NCBI RefSeq assembly: GCF_014639795.1
Contig: NZ_BMGC01000034.1
Coordinates: 1 to 36,713, forward strand
Source: Gordonia jinhuaensis
Lineage (GTDB): Bacteria; Actinomycetota; Actinomycetes; Mycobacteriales; Mycobacteriaceae
Reading direction: 5' to 3'
DNA: 36,713 nt
Shown here: positions 16,613 through 24,652 of the stretch, one piece after another
Numbering within the stretch: the first letter of the stretch is position 1
Layout: the number at the start of each line of letters is the position of its first letter
Translations under genes and position numbers: made by a program
The notes under the pieces: model-generated
Databases searched by the model: none
Told to the model about the DNA's origin: nothing
What the model saw: the letters and a program-made list of their open reading frames with translations, nothing else

Positions 16613-17617
16613 TCACCCGACCGAGGCTGCCGAGGCGCGTTCCATCAGATAGTCGCCGGCGGTCACCGGTTCGTAGGCACTCTTGCCCACGACACCCGGA
16701 ATCGGTGCGACCAGCGAGTCGACATTCGTCTCGAAGAACATGATGAGCGAGATCAGCTCCTCCTCAGGTGCGGCGTCCTGCGGCGGGAGCACGCGGTGAC
16801 GGGTCGAGCGCCACCGGTCACCGGTCCAGCGGGCGAGGATGTCGCCGATGTTCACCGTGAAGGCGTCGGGCACTTCGGGTGCGCTCACCCATTCACCGGG
16901 GGCGTCGGCGTCCGGCGCGTCGGGTGCAGCCGGATCGGGATCACCGATCTGGACCTCGAGGCCGCCGTATCCGACCTGCCGGTCCAGCAGGGTGAGCATG
17001 CCCCAATCGGTGTGCGGGGCAACGCGAAACTGTCCGGGTGCCGGAGTTCCCGTCACCGACATCGGCGGATACCTATTGATGTTGAACGTATGCGGTGCGG
17101 CCGCGCACCGGCTGGTGAACCAGTCGTCCGGGAGTCCGAGGGCCGCGGCGCACATCTCGAGCATCTCGTCGTTGAGCGCGCGCATCGCGGCGGTGTATTC
17201 GGTGCACAGCGCCTGCAGTCCCGGGACCTGGGTCGGCCAGACGTTGGGAGCAAACCACTGCGCGTCGATTGCGGCGTCTCCGGTGGGCTGGTCGTGGCCG
17301 ATGGTGTAGGTCTCCTTGAGGTCGGGACGGGCCTCGTCGCCGTCCTCACCGTAGAAACTGTTGGCCTCCTTACCCGGGCCGATCCAGCCGCGGCCGTAGA
17401 TCGGCGCGGCGTAGGTCGCCTTGACCTCGGCGGGCAGCGCAAAGAACTCGCGGGCGGCGCCGCGGATGTCCTCGCGCAGCTGCGCGCTCACACCATGTCC
17501 GGACAGCATCAGAAACCCCGACTCGCACAGGGCGGAGTCCAGACGCGATGCCATGTGGGCTCTCGTGTGGGCCGAGCCGGTGCGCCATTCGTCGATGTCG
17601 ATCAGCGGAATCATCAT
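16613..17617 (-). CDS. 2-oxoglutarate/Fe(II) oxygenase, isopenicillin-N-synthase family
   Basis: A 334-residue non-haem iron dioxygenase. The N-terminal DIOX_N region has GFLMLSGHGVS; the iron triad is His202–Asp204 (APHTDWGMLTLL) and His274 (RSTRHRVLPP). The Arg-x-Ser that usually holds 2-oxoglutarate is not obvious in EEELISLIMFF, so cosubstrate binding may differ. Residues 226–240 form an Asp/Pro/Ala-rich insert. ATG 17617 and 17614 are adjacent; neither has a strong ribosome-binding site. It lies 28 bp after an NCS1 nucleobase/allantoin-type permease, so it may oxidise the imported compound, as thymine or uracil dioxygenases do; that is inference. Confidence 0.85.
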   Translation of the reverse strand: MMIPLIDIDEWRTGSAHTRAHMASRLDSALCESGFLMLSGHGVSAQLREDIRGAAREFFALPAEVKATYAAPIYGRGWIGPGKEANSFYGEDGDEARPDLKETYTIGHDQPTGDAAIDAQWFAPNVWPTQVPGLQALCTEYTAAMRALNDEMLEMCAAALGLPDDWFTSRCAAAPHTFNINRYPPMSVTGTPAPGQFRVAPHTDWGMLTLLDRQVGYGGLEVQIGDPDPAAPDAPDADAPGEWVSAPEVPDAFTVNIGDILARWTGDRWRSTRHRVLPPQDAAPEEELISLIMFFETNVDSLVAPIPGVVGKSAYEPVTAGDYLMERASAASVG

Positions 17618-17645
17618 CCAAGCTCAGCACCGCTGCGCACCGCGG

Positions 17646-19121
17646 TCAATTCGTAGCGATGTCCGACTGTGTCACAGCAGTTTTGGTGCCAGCGGGTGTG
17701 GTGCCAGCGGGTTTGGTGCCAGCCGACAATGCCATGTACACCGCAGCGCCCACCACGATGCCGACGATCACACTGAGGTCCGCACCGTCCATCATCGACG
17801 CGAGTGGACCCACGAAGACGGTGGTGTTGATGCACAGCACTGACGCGAGCATCCCGAGGAATTGCGCGGTAAGGGCCGGCACCGACCAGAGCGAGACGAC
17901 CGGCGCCTCGTCGGCACCTACCGGGTAGATCACCCGGCGACGCACCAGATCCGCGGTGAAGACGCCCACCCACGGCGCAAACCAGACGATCATGAACAGC
18001 AGGAAGTTGTTGACGAATTGATAGAAGCTCCCCGAGAGCACCACGGACAGGCCGACTATCGCGCAGATGACGCTGTCGACGAGAACAGCTTGCCAGCGCT
18101 GGACACGTAGCCCCACGATCTGCAGCGTCACCCCCGAGGAGTACAGGTCGACGGCGTTGAGGCCGAGCATCTGCACGACGACCATCAGCAGGTAGATCAC
18201 CACGAGCCAGGTGGGGAACACCGTCGACAGTCCCGAGACGGGGTCGGTGGCCGACGGCATCGCCACGGCGATCGCGATACCGAGGAACATCAGCAATACC
18301 TGCGGAATACCCCCTGCGAGAGCAACTGTCGTCGCCAGACGCACCTTGCTGACGGTCCGCGGGAGGTAGCGCGAATAGTCGGCGGCGGTCGGCGCCCAGC
18401 CGAGCGCGCCCGAGCTGGCGGTCACTGCGATCGCACCGAAGAACATCGCGAGCGAGCCCGGCTGCTGGTCGCCGAGGTGGACCTTGCCGGCGACCAGCCA
18501 GGCCATGATCAGGAAGATCACCGCGCACGGAATAGCCAACGCACTCAACGCCTTTGTGATCGCCGCATGTCCGAGTAGTGGCAGCACGGCTTGGATCACC
18601 GAGAGGCCGATCACCAGTGTCACCTGGATTGCAGTGGACACCTCCACTCCGGCCATACGCAGTAATGCACTGGCGGCGAGGACACCGAGCACGAGATCGA
18701 GTACCTCGTACCCGAGCATCATGATCCAGTTGAAAAACGCAATGGGACGCACGCCGTGATGGCCGTAGACCAGCCGCGAGACCCCGAATGTGGTGGTGCC
18801 CGCTGCTGGCCCCGCAATCGATACGACACCGGTGAACACCCAGGTCAGATTGCCGATGAGCACCGCGAGCACGGCCTGCCACCAGTTGAGACCGAGGGCG
18901 ATCATCAGGGTGCCGTAAACGACAGTGAGGACGTTGAGGATCACCCCCGACCACATCGCCCCGAGATGCCGGACGGTGCCACGCCGCTCGGATTCGGGGA
19001 TGTACTCGATGCCGCGCTGCTCGACGAGTCCGCGACTGCCAGTGTCATCTCGCTGTTCGACTGCCATACCGTCGGAGGTCACCGGTTCTTGATACCAGCG
19101 CGCTGACGCGAACCGCCGCAT
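17646..19121 (-). CDS. NCS1-family purine/pyrimidine/allantoin permease
   Basis: About 490 residues with twelve predicted helices. The family start VEQRGIEYIPESERRG precedes helix 1, and GNLTWVFTGVVSIAGPAAGTTTFGVSR is the NCS1 signature in helices 2–3. It should import a nucleobase or related ring compound by cation symport. ATG 19121 has GAAGG 6 bases upstream; ATG 19067 would give a 473-residue protein but has no ribosome-binding site. The C-terminal 20 residues come from a 15-bp DNA repeat (AGTKPAGTTPAGTKTA). It is first in a two-gene unit with a 2-oxoglutarate oxygenase. The substrate is not identifiable. Confidence 0.9.
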   Translation of the reverse strand: MRRFASARWYQEPVTSDGMAVEQRDDTGSRGLVEQRGIEYIPESERRGTVRHLGAMWSGVILNVLTVVYGTLMIALGLNWWQAVLAVLIGNLTWVFTGVVSIAGPAAGTTTFGVSRLVYGHHGVRPIAFFNWIMMLGYEVLDLVLGVLAASALLRMAGVEVSTAIQVTLVIGLSVIQAVLPLLGHAAITKALSALAIPCAVIFLIMAWLVAGKVHLGDQQPGSLAMFFGAIAVTASSGALGWAPTAADYSRYLPRTVSKVRLATTVALAGGIPQVLLMFLGIAIAVAMPSATDPVSGLSTVFPTWLVVIYLLMVVVQMLGLNAVDLYSSGVTLQIVGLRVQRWQAVLVDSVICAIVGLSVVLSGSFYQFVNNFLLFMIVWFAPWVGVFTADLVRRRVIYPVGADEAPVVSLWSVPALTAQFLGMLASVLCINTTVFVGPLASMMDGADLSVIVGIVVGAAVYMALSAGTKPAGTTPAGTKTAVTQSDIATN

Positions 19122-19141
19122 CGACAACCTTCGGGCTCGTG

Positions 19142-19157
19142 TCATTTGCGTGAATGA
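19142..19157. promoter_or_regulatory. Candidate operator ahead of the NCS1 permease
   Basis: TCATTTGCGTGAATGA is an inverted repeat with 5-bp arms, 20 bp upstream of the permease start. Position suits a repressor site, but no dedicated regulator gene lies nearby, and short palindromes arise by chance. Confidence 0.25.
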
Positions 19158-19220
19158 TCTTTGGCACGTGTATGTTTCTGGGCTATTTTCCCTTGTCAGG
19201 GGGTGTTTTTCTCGGTAGTA

Positions 19221-19236
19221 TCGAACATGTATTCGA
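19221..19236 (+). promoter_or_regulatory. LexA (SOS) box
   Basis: TCGAACATGTATTCGA matches the actinobacterial LexA consensus TCGAAC-N4-GTTCGA with one mismatch. It lies 42 bp upstream of the 13E12 HNH gene start. SOS boxes ahead of 13E12 genes are known from M. tuberculosis, so DNA-damage induction is expected. Confidence 0.85.
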
Positions 19237-19278
19237 TAGATGGTTCGAGTCGTGGTCGTCCGCCGGGAGGGGGTTCCG

Positions 19279-21075
19279 ATGTCTCTGGTTGAACAGTCTG
19301 TTGAGTCAGATCCGGATCTCTCCGCATTGGGACTGCCGGAGTCGTTGGATGAGGTGGATGCCGCCGGTCTGGGTGCAGTCGTCGTTCGGGCGCGGCGTGC
19401 GGGTGCGTTGATGGACTGGCACCGGTTGCGGGCGATGGCCGAGGTCTTCGAACGGCTGGTTGCCCCGCACATGGACTCTGACCAGCGCGTGTTTGACGCG
19501 CATGCGCGGGCGGCGAATGAGATCGCGATGATGCTCGGTCGCAGTCAAGCCGGTGTGGAAACCGAGTTGATGGACGCCGCGCACCTGTTCGCGGGCCTGC
19601 CGCATGTGGCGCAATGCCTGCATGACGGAGTGATCACCGGCGGACATATCCGCACGGTCATCGCGCGCACCGCACTGGTCGGCGGACAGGAGTATGCACC
19701 CCTGGTCGACCAGGAGTTGGCGGAGGCTCTGCGGCGGCAGGGCAGCTGGTCGTTGCAACGTCTGCGGGATGTGTGTGATCGGATTGTGTTCCGCCACGAC
19801 CCCGCTGCCGTCCGCGAACGCCGAAAGGCGTCGGAAGAAGGCCGTCGGGTCTGGGCCGAGAACGCGACTGACGGCATGGCGGTGCTGCACGCGTCGATGA
19901 CGGCGGAGAATGTGGCATCGCGGCAGCCCGCGTCGATGCGTTGGCCTCGAGTGTGTGCGACGGTGATCCGCGCCGTGACGGCGCCCGCCGGTCCGATGCC
20001 GTGTTCGCTCTGCTGTCAGGGGAGCTGTTCGAGTGCCAATGCGACCGCGGCGACCAGTGTGATGCCACGATTCCCGCCCCGGCGATGGTGCAAGCCGCTG
20101 AAGCACAAGTGATCATCCACGTCATCACCGAAGCAGCGACACTCGAAGAACCCGAGCCGGAGCCGGATGCTGCGGAAGCGGCGGCGGTTGAGGCGGATTC
20201 GGAAACCGCTGCCTCGGCTACCACGGTGCCGACTGTGACCGAGGTGGACGACGCCGAGCCCACACTGTTCGAGGGGTCCGATGCCGGCAGTGTCTCGGAG
20301 GACCCCGAGCCCGCTGAACCTGTTGCCGCTGAACATGACTCGGCCGAAGATCCCAGACCTGCGCCAAAGAAGCCCACCACGCGTCACGCCTATTCCCCGC
20401 GCCACTCGGGCGTCGGGTTCATGGCTGGCTACGGCGTGATCTCCGGTGACTACGTGCGGGAGTTGGCGAAAGGCGCCGGGGCGGTCATCAGACCGGTCAA
20501 CCCGGGCGGCAAACCCTTGCGTCCGCACCTGCCGTCGGATCCGTACCGGCCGTCGACGGCGATGAGCCTGTTCATTCGTATCCGTGACGGTTACTGCACG
20601 GTGCCTGGTTGCGACAAGCCTGCCTTCGCCGGAGACCTCGATCATGTGCACGAATACGATCACGACAACCCCTGCGGCCGGTGGTCAGACCACCGCGGCC
20701 GGGTTGGCCACGAAGTGCCGGATGCATCACCAGATGAAAACCGATGGCGTGTTCCTCGACGACCAGTACATCGACGCCACCGGCAAAGCCCACCAAATCT
20801 TCTACACCCCCAACGGTGCAACCATCCACGGTTACGCCGAATCCGGTGACGACCTCTTCCCCACCCTGCGGGACATCACCTTCACCAACCCCGAGCCCGA
20901 CCCCGAGCCGCCGAAACATCCACCACAACCGAACACAGAATCACCCACCAGACGCCGACCACGCCTGGCAGACACACACGCCCGCCGACGCCAGGAACGA
21001 GAACGCAACCGTAACGCCCTCGAACAACAGGCGGACAACGCCAGCCGCAGCGCGCACGACCCACCGCCCTACTGA
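19279..21075 (+). pseudogene. 13E12-family (DUF222/HNH) endonuclease, two compensating frameshifts
   Basis: The reading starts at ATG 19279 behind GGGAGGGGG. Residues 1 to about 212 are the DUF222 part (frame 1). After GTGGC near 19915 the family sequence continues one frame over (IAAARVDALASS…), as if one C were lost. It runs through a 90-residue acidic Glu/Ala/Pro linker and the HNH zinc part YCTVPGCDKPAFAGDLDHVHEYDHDNP. At 20673 an extra T shifts it back: AAGGQTTAAG…KCRMHHQMKTDG completes the HNH and runs to the stop at 21075. Both lesions are single-base and cancel out. It could be a decayed gene or two base errors in the assembly. The HNH Asn is replaced by Gly/Ala. Preceded by a LexA box; 13E12 proteins are repetitive in this order. 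Confidence 0.85.
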
Positions 21076-21109
21076 ACCCAGTGGGTCCGGATCGGCAGCG
21101 CAGGGGTTC

Positions 21110-22024
21110 TCAGCGCAGAGTGACCTGGCGACTGCGGATGCCGTCACGGGAACGGCGCTCGGCGGCGGTCAACTCAGCAGTCTGTGCGATGGCCTCGGTC
21201 AGCACCTTGTCGAACTCGGTGCACGGCCCCACCCACTCCTCGGCGTGCATCTCCACGTCGAGGTCGAACACCGGAACGAGCAGCCCATGCGTGCGGAACG
21301 AGCCGGCGAAACGCGAACCCTCACCGAGGGTGAGCTGCCCCTGCGCATGCACCCGCGCGAGCCCGTTCATGACCGCGTCCTCATCCTCCGGACGCACCCA
21401 ACGAAGATGTGCACGTTCCCCGGCGTCAACCCACCACGGAGCGCCCCGACCGTTCACGTCGACGCGTGCCGACGGCATGATCGCACTGTCGGCCTGCTCC
21501 ATCACCTGGGCCAATTCCGCCGGCATGGGCGAGTTGTCGTCGAACCACCAGCCGAAATCCTCGTGGACGGTGATGTCGAGCTGTGCATCCGGGTCGAGGA
21601 TGTCGGTCAGCGACCCCGCCTCCGACACGGGCTCATAGATCTCTCCGACGGGAGCATCCGACGCCCAGATCAGCGCCGAAGCCAGTGAGTCAGCGATGTC
21701 GTCGGGTTCAGGGTCGGTCTGCAGGCCGGCGAAACCGACTGTCTGCGAATCGATGTCCCGCGTGAGGGCCGGAACCGCACCGGCGAGGATGGTGCCCAAT
21801 TCAACCTGGTTGTTCCCGGCAGAGCGCAGCGGAGCGGGCGCCGTCGCCGAGGCGACGAACGCGCGGAGTGCGACGAGATCGCATTCGCAGGCGAGTCCGG
21901 CGAATGGTCGTGTCGCGACCAGCAGTGCCGATGTCTCCTCGGCACGGGCGCGCCGCGCCGCGATCCGTTCGGCCCGGTCACTTCCCGGCCGGGGTCCACT
22001 TCCGCGCTTGCTCTTCTTTGCCAC
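21110..22024 (-). CDS. DUF5926 family protein
   Basis: A 304-residue protein with a basic N-terminus (MAKKSKRGSGPRPGSDRAERIAARRAR) reminiscent of nucleic-acid or ribosome-associated proteins, followed by an acidic globular region with conserved Trp-rich HEDFGWWFDD. It matches the actinobacterial DUF5926 family as I recall it, for which no function is established; some annotations call it preprotein translocase SecA without support. It has no membrane segment. It is last in a minus-strand run behind glpQ with a 25-bp gap, and its stop faces the damaged 13E12 gene. Confidence 0.75.
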   Translation of the reverse strand: MAKKSKRGSGPRPGSDRAERIAARRARAEETSALLVATRPFAGLACECDLVALRAFVASATAPAPLRSAGNNQVELGTILAGAVPALTRDIDSQTVGFAGLQTDPEPDDIADSLASALIWASDAPVGEIYEPVSEAGSLTDILDPDAQLDITVHEDFGWWFDDNSPMPAELAQVMEQADSAIMPSARVDVNGRGAPWWVDAGERAHLRWVRPEDEDAVMNGLARVHAQGQLTLGEGSRFAGSFRTHGLLVPVFDLDVEMHAEEWVGPCTEFDKVLTEAIAQTAELTAAERRSRDGIRSRQVTLR

Positions 22025-22049
22025 GCGGCCAACCTACACGGGCGCCGAT

Positions 22050-22847
22050 CTACACCGACGCGGCGTCGGGTCCGCCCAGCCATGCGCGCACCCGCATCGG
22101 GTAGTCGGTGGCCACCCACCCGACCCCGGTCTCCAGGCACAGATCGAGCTGCTCATGCTCGTTCACTGTCCAGCAGTAGGTGACGCGTCCCGACGCGGCC
22201 GCCCTGTCCACCAGATCGGGGTGTTCGCGCAGCGAGGCGATCGAGGGACCGATACCCGTGGCACCCACCGCGGTCGCGGCGCTGCCACCGAGCACGCGCG
22301 AGGTCTCCCCGAGCAACACCGTCGGAAGCAGCGGGGCGTTCCGCCGAACCCGCCACACACTGGCCGCCGAGAAGGAGATGACCACCGCACGACTCAGATC
22401 CGCAGACCTCGGCGAAGCGATTCCGAATCGCGCCAGCTCGGCCAGCAGGAACTGCTCGACCAGCGCCCCGTAGCGCACCGGATGTTTGGTCTCGATGAAC
22501 AACCGGATCGGCCGCTCCCAATCGAGCACCAACGTCAACAGTTCGCGCAGCGTCAGCACCGGCGACGACGTGCCGCTGGGATGCCAACTGCCGAAATCCA
22601 GTTCGGACAACTCCGCCAGGGACATCTCACTGACCACACCCGTGCCCGACGACGTGCGGTCGACCGTCCGGTCATGGATACACACCAACTGGTGATCGCG
22701 CGTCAGCCGCACATCACACTCCACCGCATCGGCCCCCTGATCGAGGGCGAGCTCGTAGGCGGCGAGCGTGTGTTCGGCAAGCTCGGCCGATGCGCCGCGA
22801 TGCGCCACCACGCCAGGGCGGTCCGGTCGGGCGATGGTCAGACTCAT
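22050..22847 (-). CDS. glpQ: Glycerophosphodiester phosphodiesterase (GlpQ1-like)
   Basis: A 265-residue GDPD-family enzyme that hydrolyses glycerophosphodiesters to glycerol-3-phosphate and an alcohol. The catalytic start VVAHRGASAELAEHTLAAY holds the His-Arg and the Glu (E in AEHT; usually PENT). ADAVECDVRLTRDHQLVCIHDRTVDRTSSGTG provides the metal Glu/Asp and second His. FIETKHP follows, and the C-terminal YCWTVNE and WVATDYP close the barrel. No signal peptide is seen, so it is cytoplasmic. ATG 22847 overlaps the upstream DUF4328 stop by 4 bp (ATGA), preferred over GTG 22862. M. tuberculosis has the same pair, Rv3843c–glpQ1 (Rv3842c). Confidence 0.92.
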   Translation of the reverse strand: MSLTIARPDRPGVVAHRGASAELAEHTLAAYELALDQGADAVECDVRLTRDHQLVCIHDRTVDRTSSGTGVVSEMSLAELSELDFGSWHPSGTSSPVLTLRELLTLVLDWERPIRLFIETKHPVRYGALVEQFLLAELARFGIASPRSADLSRAVVISFSAASVWRVRRNAPLLPTVLLGETSRVLGGSAATAVGATGIGPSIASLREHPDLVDRAAASGRVTYCWTVNEHEQLDLCLETGVGWVATDYPMRVRAWLGGPDAASV

Positions 22848-23893
22848 GTCGCCGGCACCCACCTGGTGGCGGGTACACGGTCACTCGACGGCTCGATCAC
22901 GTTCCGCCACATCCACCACGTCGCCATCGTGAACGCCGCGCCGGCGAAGTCGCAGAGCACCAGCAGCAACATGGCGTTGGCCTGCCATTGCACCGACGAC
23001 GACACGATCCGCATCAGCACCGTCACGTAGACGGCGAGATTCACCAGGACCCAGCCCAGCCACCACCGACGCAGCAGTGTGCGCGTACGCACCGGGGTCG
23101 GATCGTCATCGGCCTGCGCGACGAGTTCGTGAAAGAACGCCGCAGGCCACACGAGGTTCACCACGGGCACCGCAACCCCGACCACCAGTTGCCACCACGG
23201 ACGCGGATCACGCAACCCGTGACGTCGATATCGGCGTCTGCGCTCCTCGCGCAACCACACGATCAGGGTCGCACCCAAGGCGACCATGCCGATCACCGAC
23301 AGCGTGCCGAACAACCAGTTCAACGCCAGCGCAGCGGCGCCGTTGGCCGCCGAGATGGGATGCGACCGGTTGATGGCCAGCAGGATGTAGATCCACAGCT
23401 GCGTGACCCCGGCCCCCACCAGGAGCGCCGTCTGCAGTGGGAGCAGCCAGCTCAGCCATCCCGAGACCACCTCATGGGCAGACCGCCGGGTGTCGGCACC
23501 CGCGGTGACGGGCACGATCGGCAGCCCCCACTGCGGGATGAAGCGATAGCGCGGAATCCTCGGATCACGAGTGCGGGGTTGCTCCCGCGGCGCGGGCATC
23601 GCCTCCGGTGGCCGGGAGGCGACCCAGCGGAATGCCTGTCGCCGGAACGCCGTGCGCGGCGGCGGACCCGAGGCATACGGCCGGGGGTCGGCGGCATACG
23701 AGTGGGGGCTGTACGGCGCGGCGCGCCCGTAGACCAGCGGAGGTTGCCCCTGCCCGGGAGCTCCACCGGAGGTCGCCGACATCCCGAAGGTGCCATCCGG
23801 GAGCACGTCGAGCCCTCCCCCGCACCGTGGACAACCCTCGCGACCGGGTTGATGAGGCGCCTGGATCCGGCACCTCGGGCAGAAGTCGATCAC
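22844..23893 (-). CDS. DUF4328 membrane protein with N-terminal zinc ribbon (Rv3843c-like)
   Basis: A 349-residue protein. The N-terminus has a zinc-ribbon-like CPRC…CPRC pair in its first 25 residues, then a Pro/Ala/Tyr-rich linker to about residue 130. Five to six membrane helices with conserved WWLGWVLVN and WWMWRNV segments form the DUF4328 region. No function is established. GTG 23893 is chosen because it follows the rhodanese stop by 5 bp and leaves the zinc ribbon at the start; a longer frame overlaps the rhodanese gene. It is translationally coupled to glpQ by ATGA. In M. tuberculosis Rv3843c has this position. Confidence 0.78.
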   Translation of the reverse strand: MIDFCPRCRIQAPHQPGREGCPRCGGGLDVLPDGTFGMSATSGGAPGQGQPPLVYGRAAPYSPHSYAADPRPYASGPPPRTAFRRQAFRWVASRPPEAMPAPREQPRTRDPRIPRYRFIPQWGLPIVPVTAGADTRRSAHEVVSGWLSWLLPLQTALLVGAGVTQLWIYILLAINRSHPISAANGAAALALNWLFGTLSVIGMVALGATLIVWLREERRRRYRRHGLRDPRPWWQLVVGVAVPVVNLVWPAAFFHELVAQADDDPTPVRTRTLLRRWWLGWVLVNLAVYVTVLMRIVSSSVQWQANAMLLLVLCDFAGAAFTMATWWMWRNVIEPSSDRVPATRWVPAT

Positions 23894-23898
23894 TCGAA

Positions 23899-24213
23899 CT
23901 ACTCGCCCGTCTCGATGGGCCGCCCATGCTCCGCCCATGCGAGCATCCCGCCGCGCACGGTCGTCGCCTCATAACCCACCTGCTCGAGGTACTGACACAT
24001 CCGGATCGACCGACCGCCGGAATGACAGATCACATAGAGCTCAGCATCCATGTCGATCTCATCGAGTCGTCCGGGCACCTCGCCGAGTGGGATGTGCACG
24101 GCGCCACGCACGTGGCCGTTCGCCCACTCGTCCGCCTCCCGGACGTCGAGGAGAATGCTGTCGGTAACACCGGTGAAATCCTCCGGAAGCTCAGTGACCG
24201 ATACCTGACTCAT
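23899..24213 (-). CDS. Single-domain rhodanese-like protein
   Basis: A 104-residue rhodanese domain (sulfurtransferase fold). The active-site loop CHSGGRS with its catalytic Cys is near residue 64, preceded by LLDVREADEWANGHVRGAVHIPL and followed by GGMLAWAEHGRP. It probably carries persulfide sulfur or acts in redox signalling. ATG 24213 (MSQVSVTEL) is preferred; an in-frame GTG at 24228 is possible. It leads the minus-strand run rhodanese–DUF4328–glpQ–DUF5926 and is directly downstream of the long DnaA-box intergenic region. Confidence 0.88.
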   Translation of the reverse strand: MSQVSVTELPEDFTGVTDSILLDVREADEWANGHVRGAVHIPLGEVPGRLDEIDMDAELYVICHSGGRSIRMCQYLEQVGYEATTVRGGMLAWAEHGRPIETGE

Positions 24214-24325
24214 ATTCCCCGCGTTCACGTCTCCATGGTGTCACGAATGACAACGAATCTGTTCGGAGGACAAAAGCATCCACAAATTATCCACAGACGG
24301 CCCGATTTAACCGGATGAATCACGC

Positions 24326-24344
24326 TGGTAAAGAAGATTTACCA
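24326..24344. promoter_or_regulatory. 7-bp-arm palindrome within the DnaA-box region
   Basis: TGGTAAA-GAAGA-TTTACCA is a perfect inverted repeat in an AT-rich patch; GAAGAT/ATCTTC (24333–24338, 24352–24357) overlaps it as a second one. It could be a regulator or replication-protein site. Confidence 0.4.
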
Positions 24345-24389
24345 AACGGACATCTTCTCCGCACGCACAGCACAAACTTCACGAATCCG

Positions 24390-24418
24390 AGTGACTGCCG
24401 TCACTAGATCACAGTGAC
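24390..24418. promoter_or_regulatory. Alternating AGTGAC/GTCACT motifs
   Basis: AGTGAC (24390–24395), GTCACT (24400–24405) and AGTGAC (24413–24418) form two overlapping inverted repeats between DnaA boxes. The GTCAC core resembles MtrA-type half-sites, but the spacing is not diagnostic. Confidence 0.3.
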
Positions 24419-24652
24419 TTAGGTCCTGTTCTCCACAGTTTCCACAACGAATTCCACAGCCACCATCCCTCCATTTGTGCACCACACAGCCCGATCGAGG
24501 CGTCGCTGTGGATAAGTTCGGCCGCAAACGTCAGGTATCGGAGAGTCGACGTCCTTGTGAACGATCACCAGTCCCCACGCCTGCCACGAGCCAGTTGTCC
24601 ACAGGCCCGGTGTGGACACCAGGCCCGGGCCCACGTGACTCCCGAGCGCTCC

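Larger units (their letters stand above)
24276..24619. other. Ectopic DnaA-box cluster in a 439-bp intergenic region
   Basis: This gene-free stretch (24214–24652) is AT-richer than its surroundings. Perfect DnaA boxes are TTATCCACA at 24287–24295 and its reverse complement at 24507–24515. TTGTCCACA (24595–24603) and TTCTCCACA (24429–24437) differ by one base, the former being the form preferred in Streptomyces. Weaker boxes lie at 24276–24284, 24438–24446 and, reversed, 24611–24619. No dnaA or dnaN is nearby, so this is not the usual oriC. It could titrate or reload DnaA. It also contains the palindromes described separately. Confidence 0.7.

Noticed and set aside
19900-20690. Programmed ribosomal frameshifting in the 13E12 gene
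   Set aside because: No slippery heptamer or downstream structure is evident at either site, and two opposite shifts 750 bases apart are better explained by indels or base errors.
24214-24652. The chromosomal oriC
   Set aside because: DnaA boxes are present, but the standard neighbours dnaA, dnaN, recF and gyrB are absent and the genes around match the glpQ–sodA region. Reported as an ectopic cluster instead.
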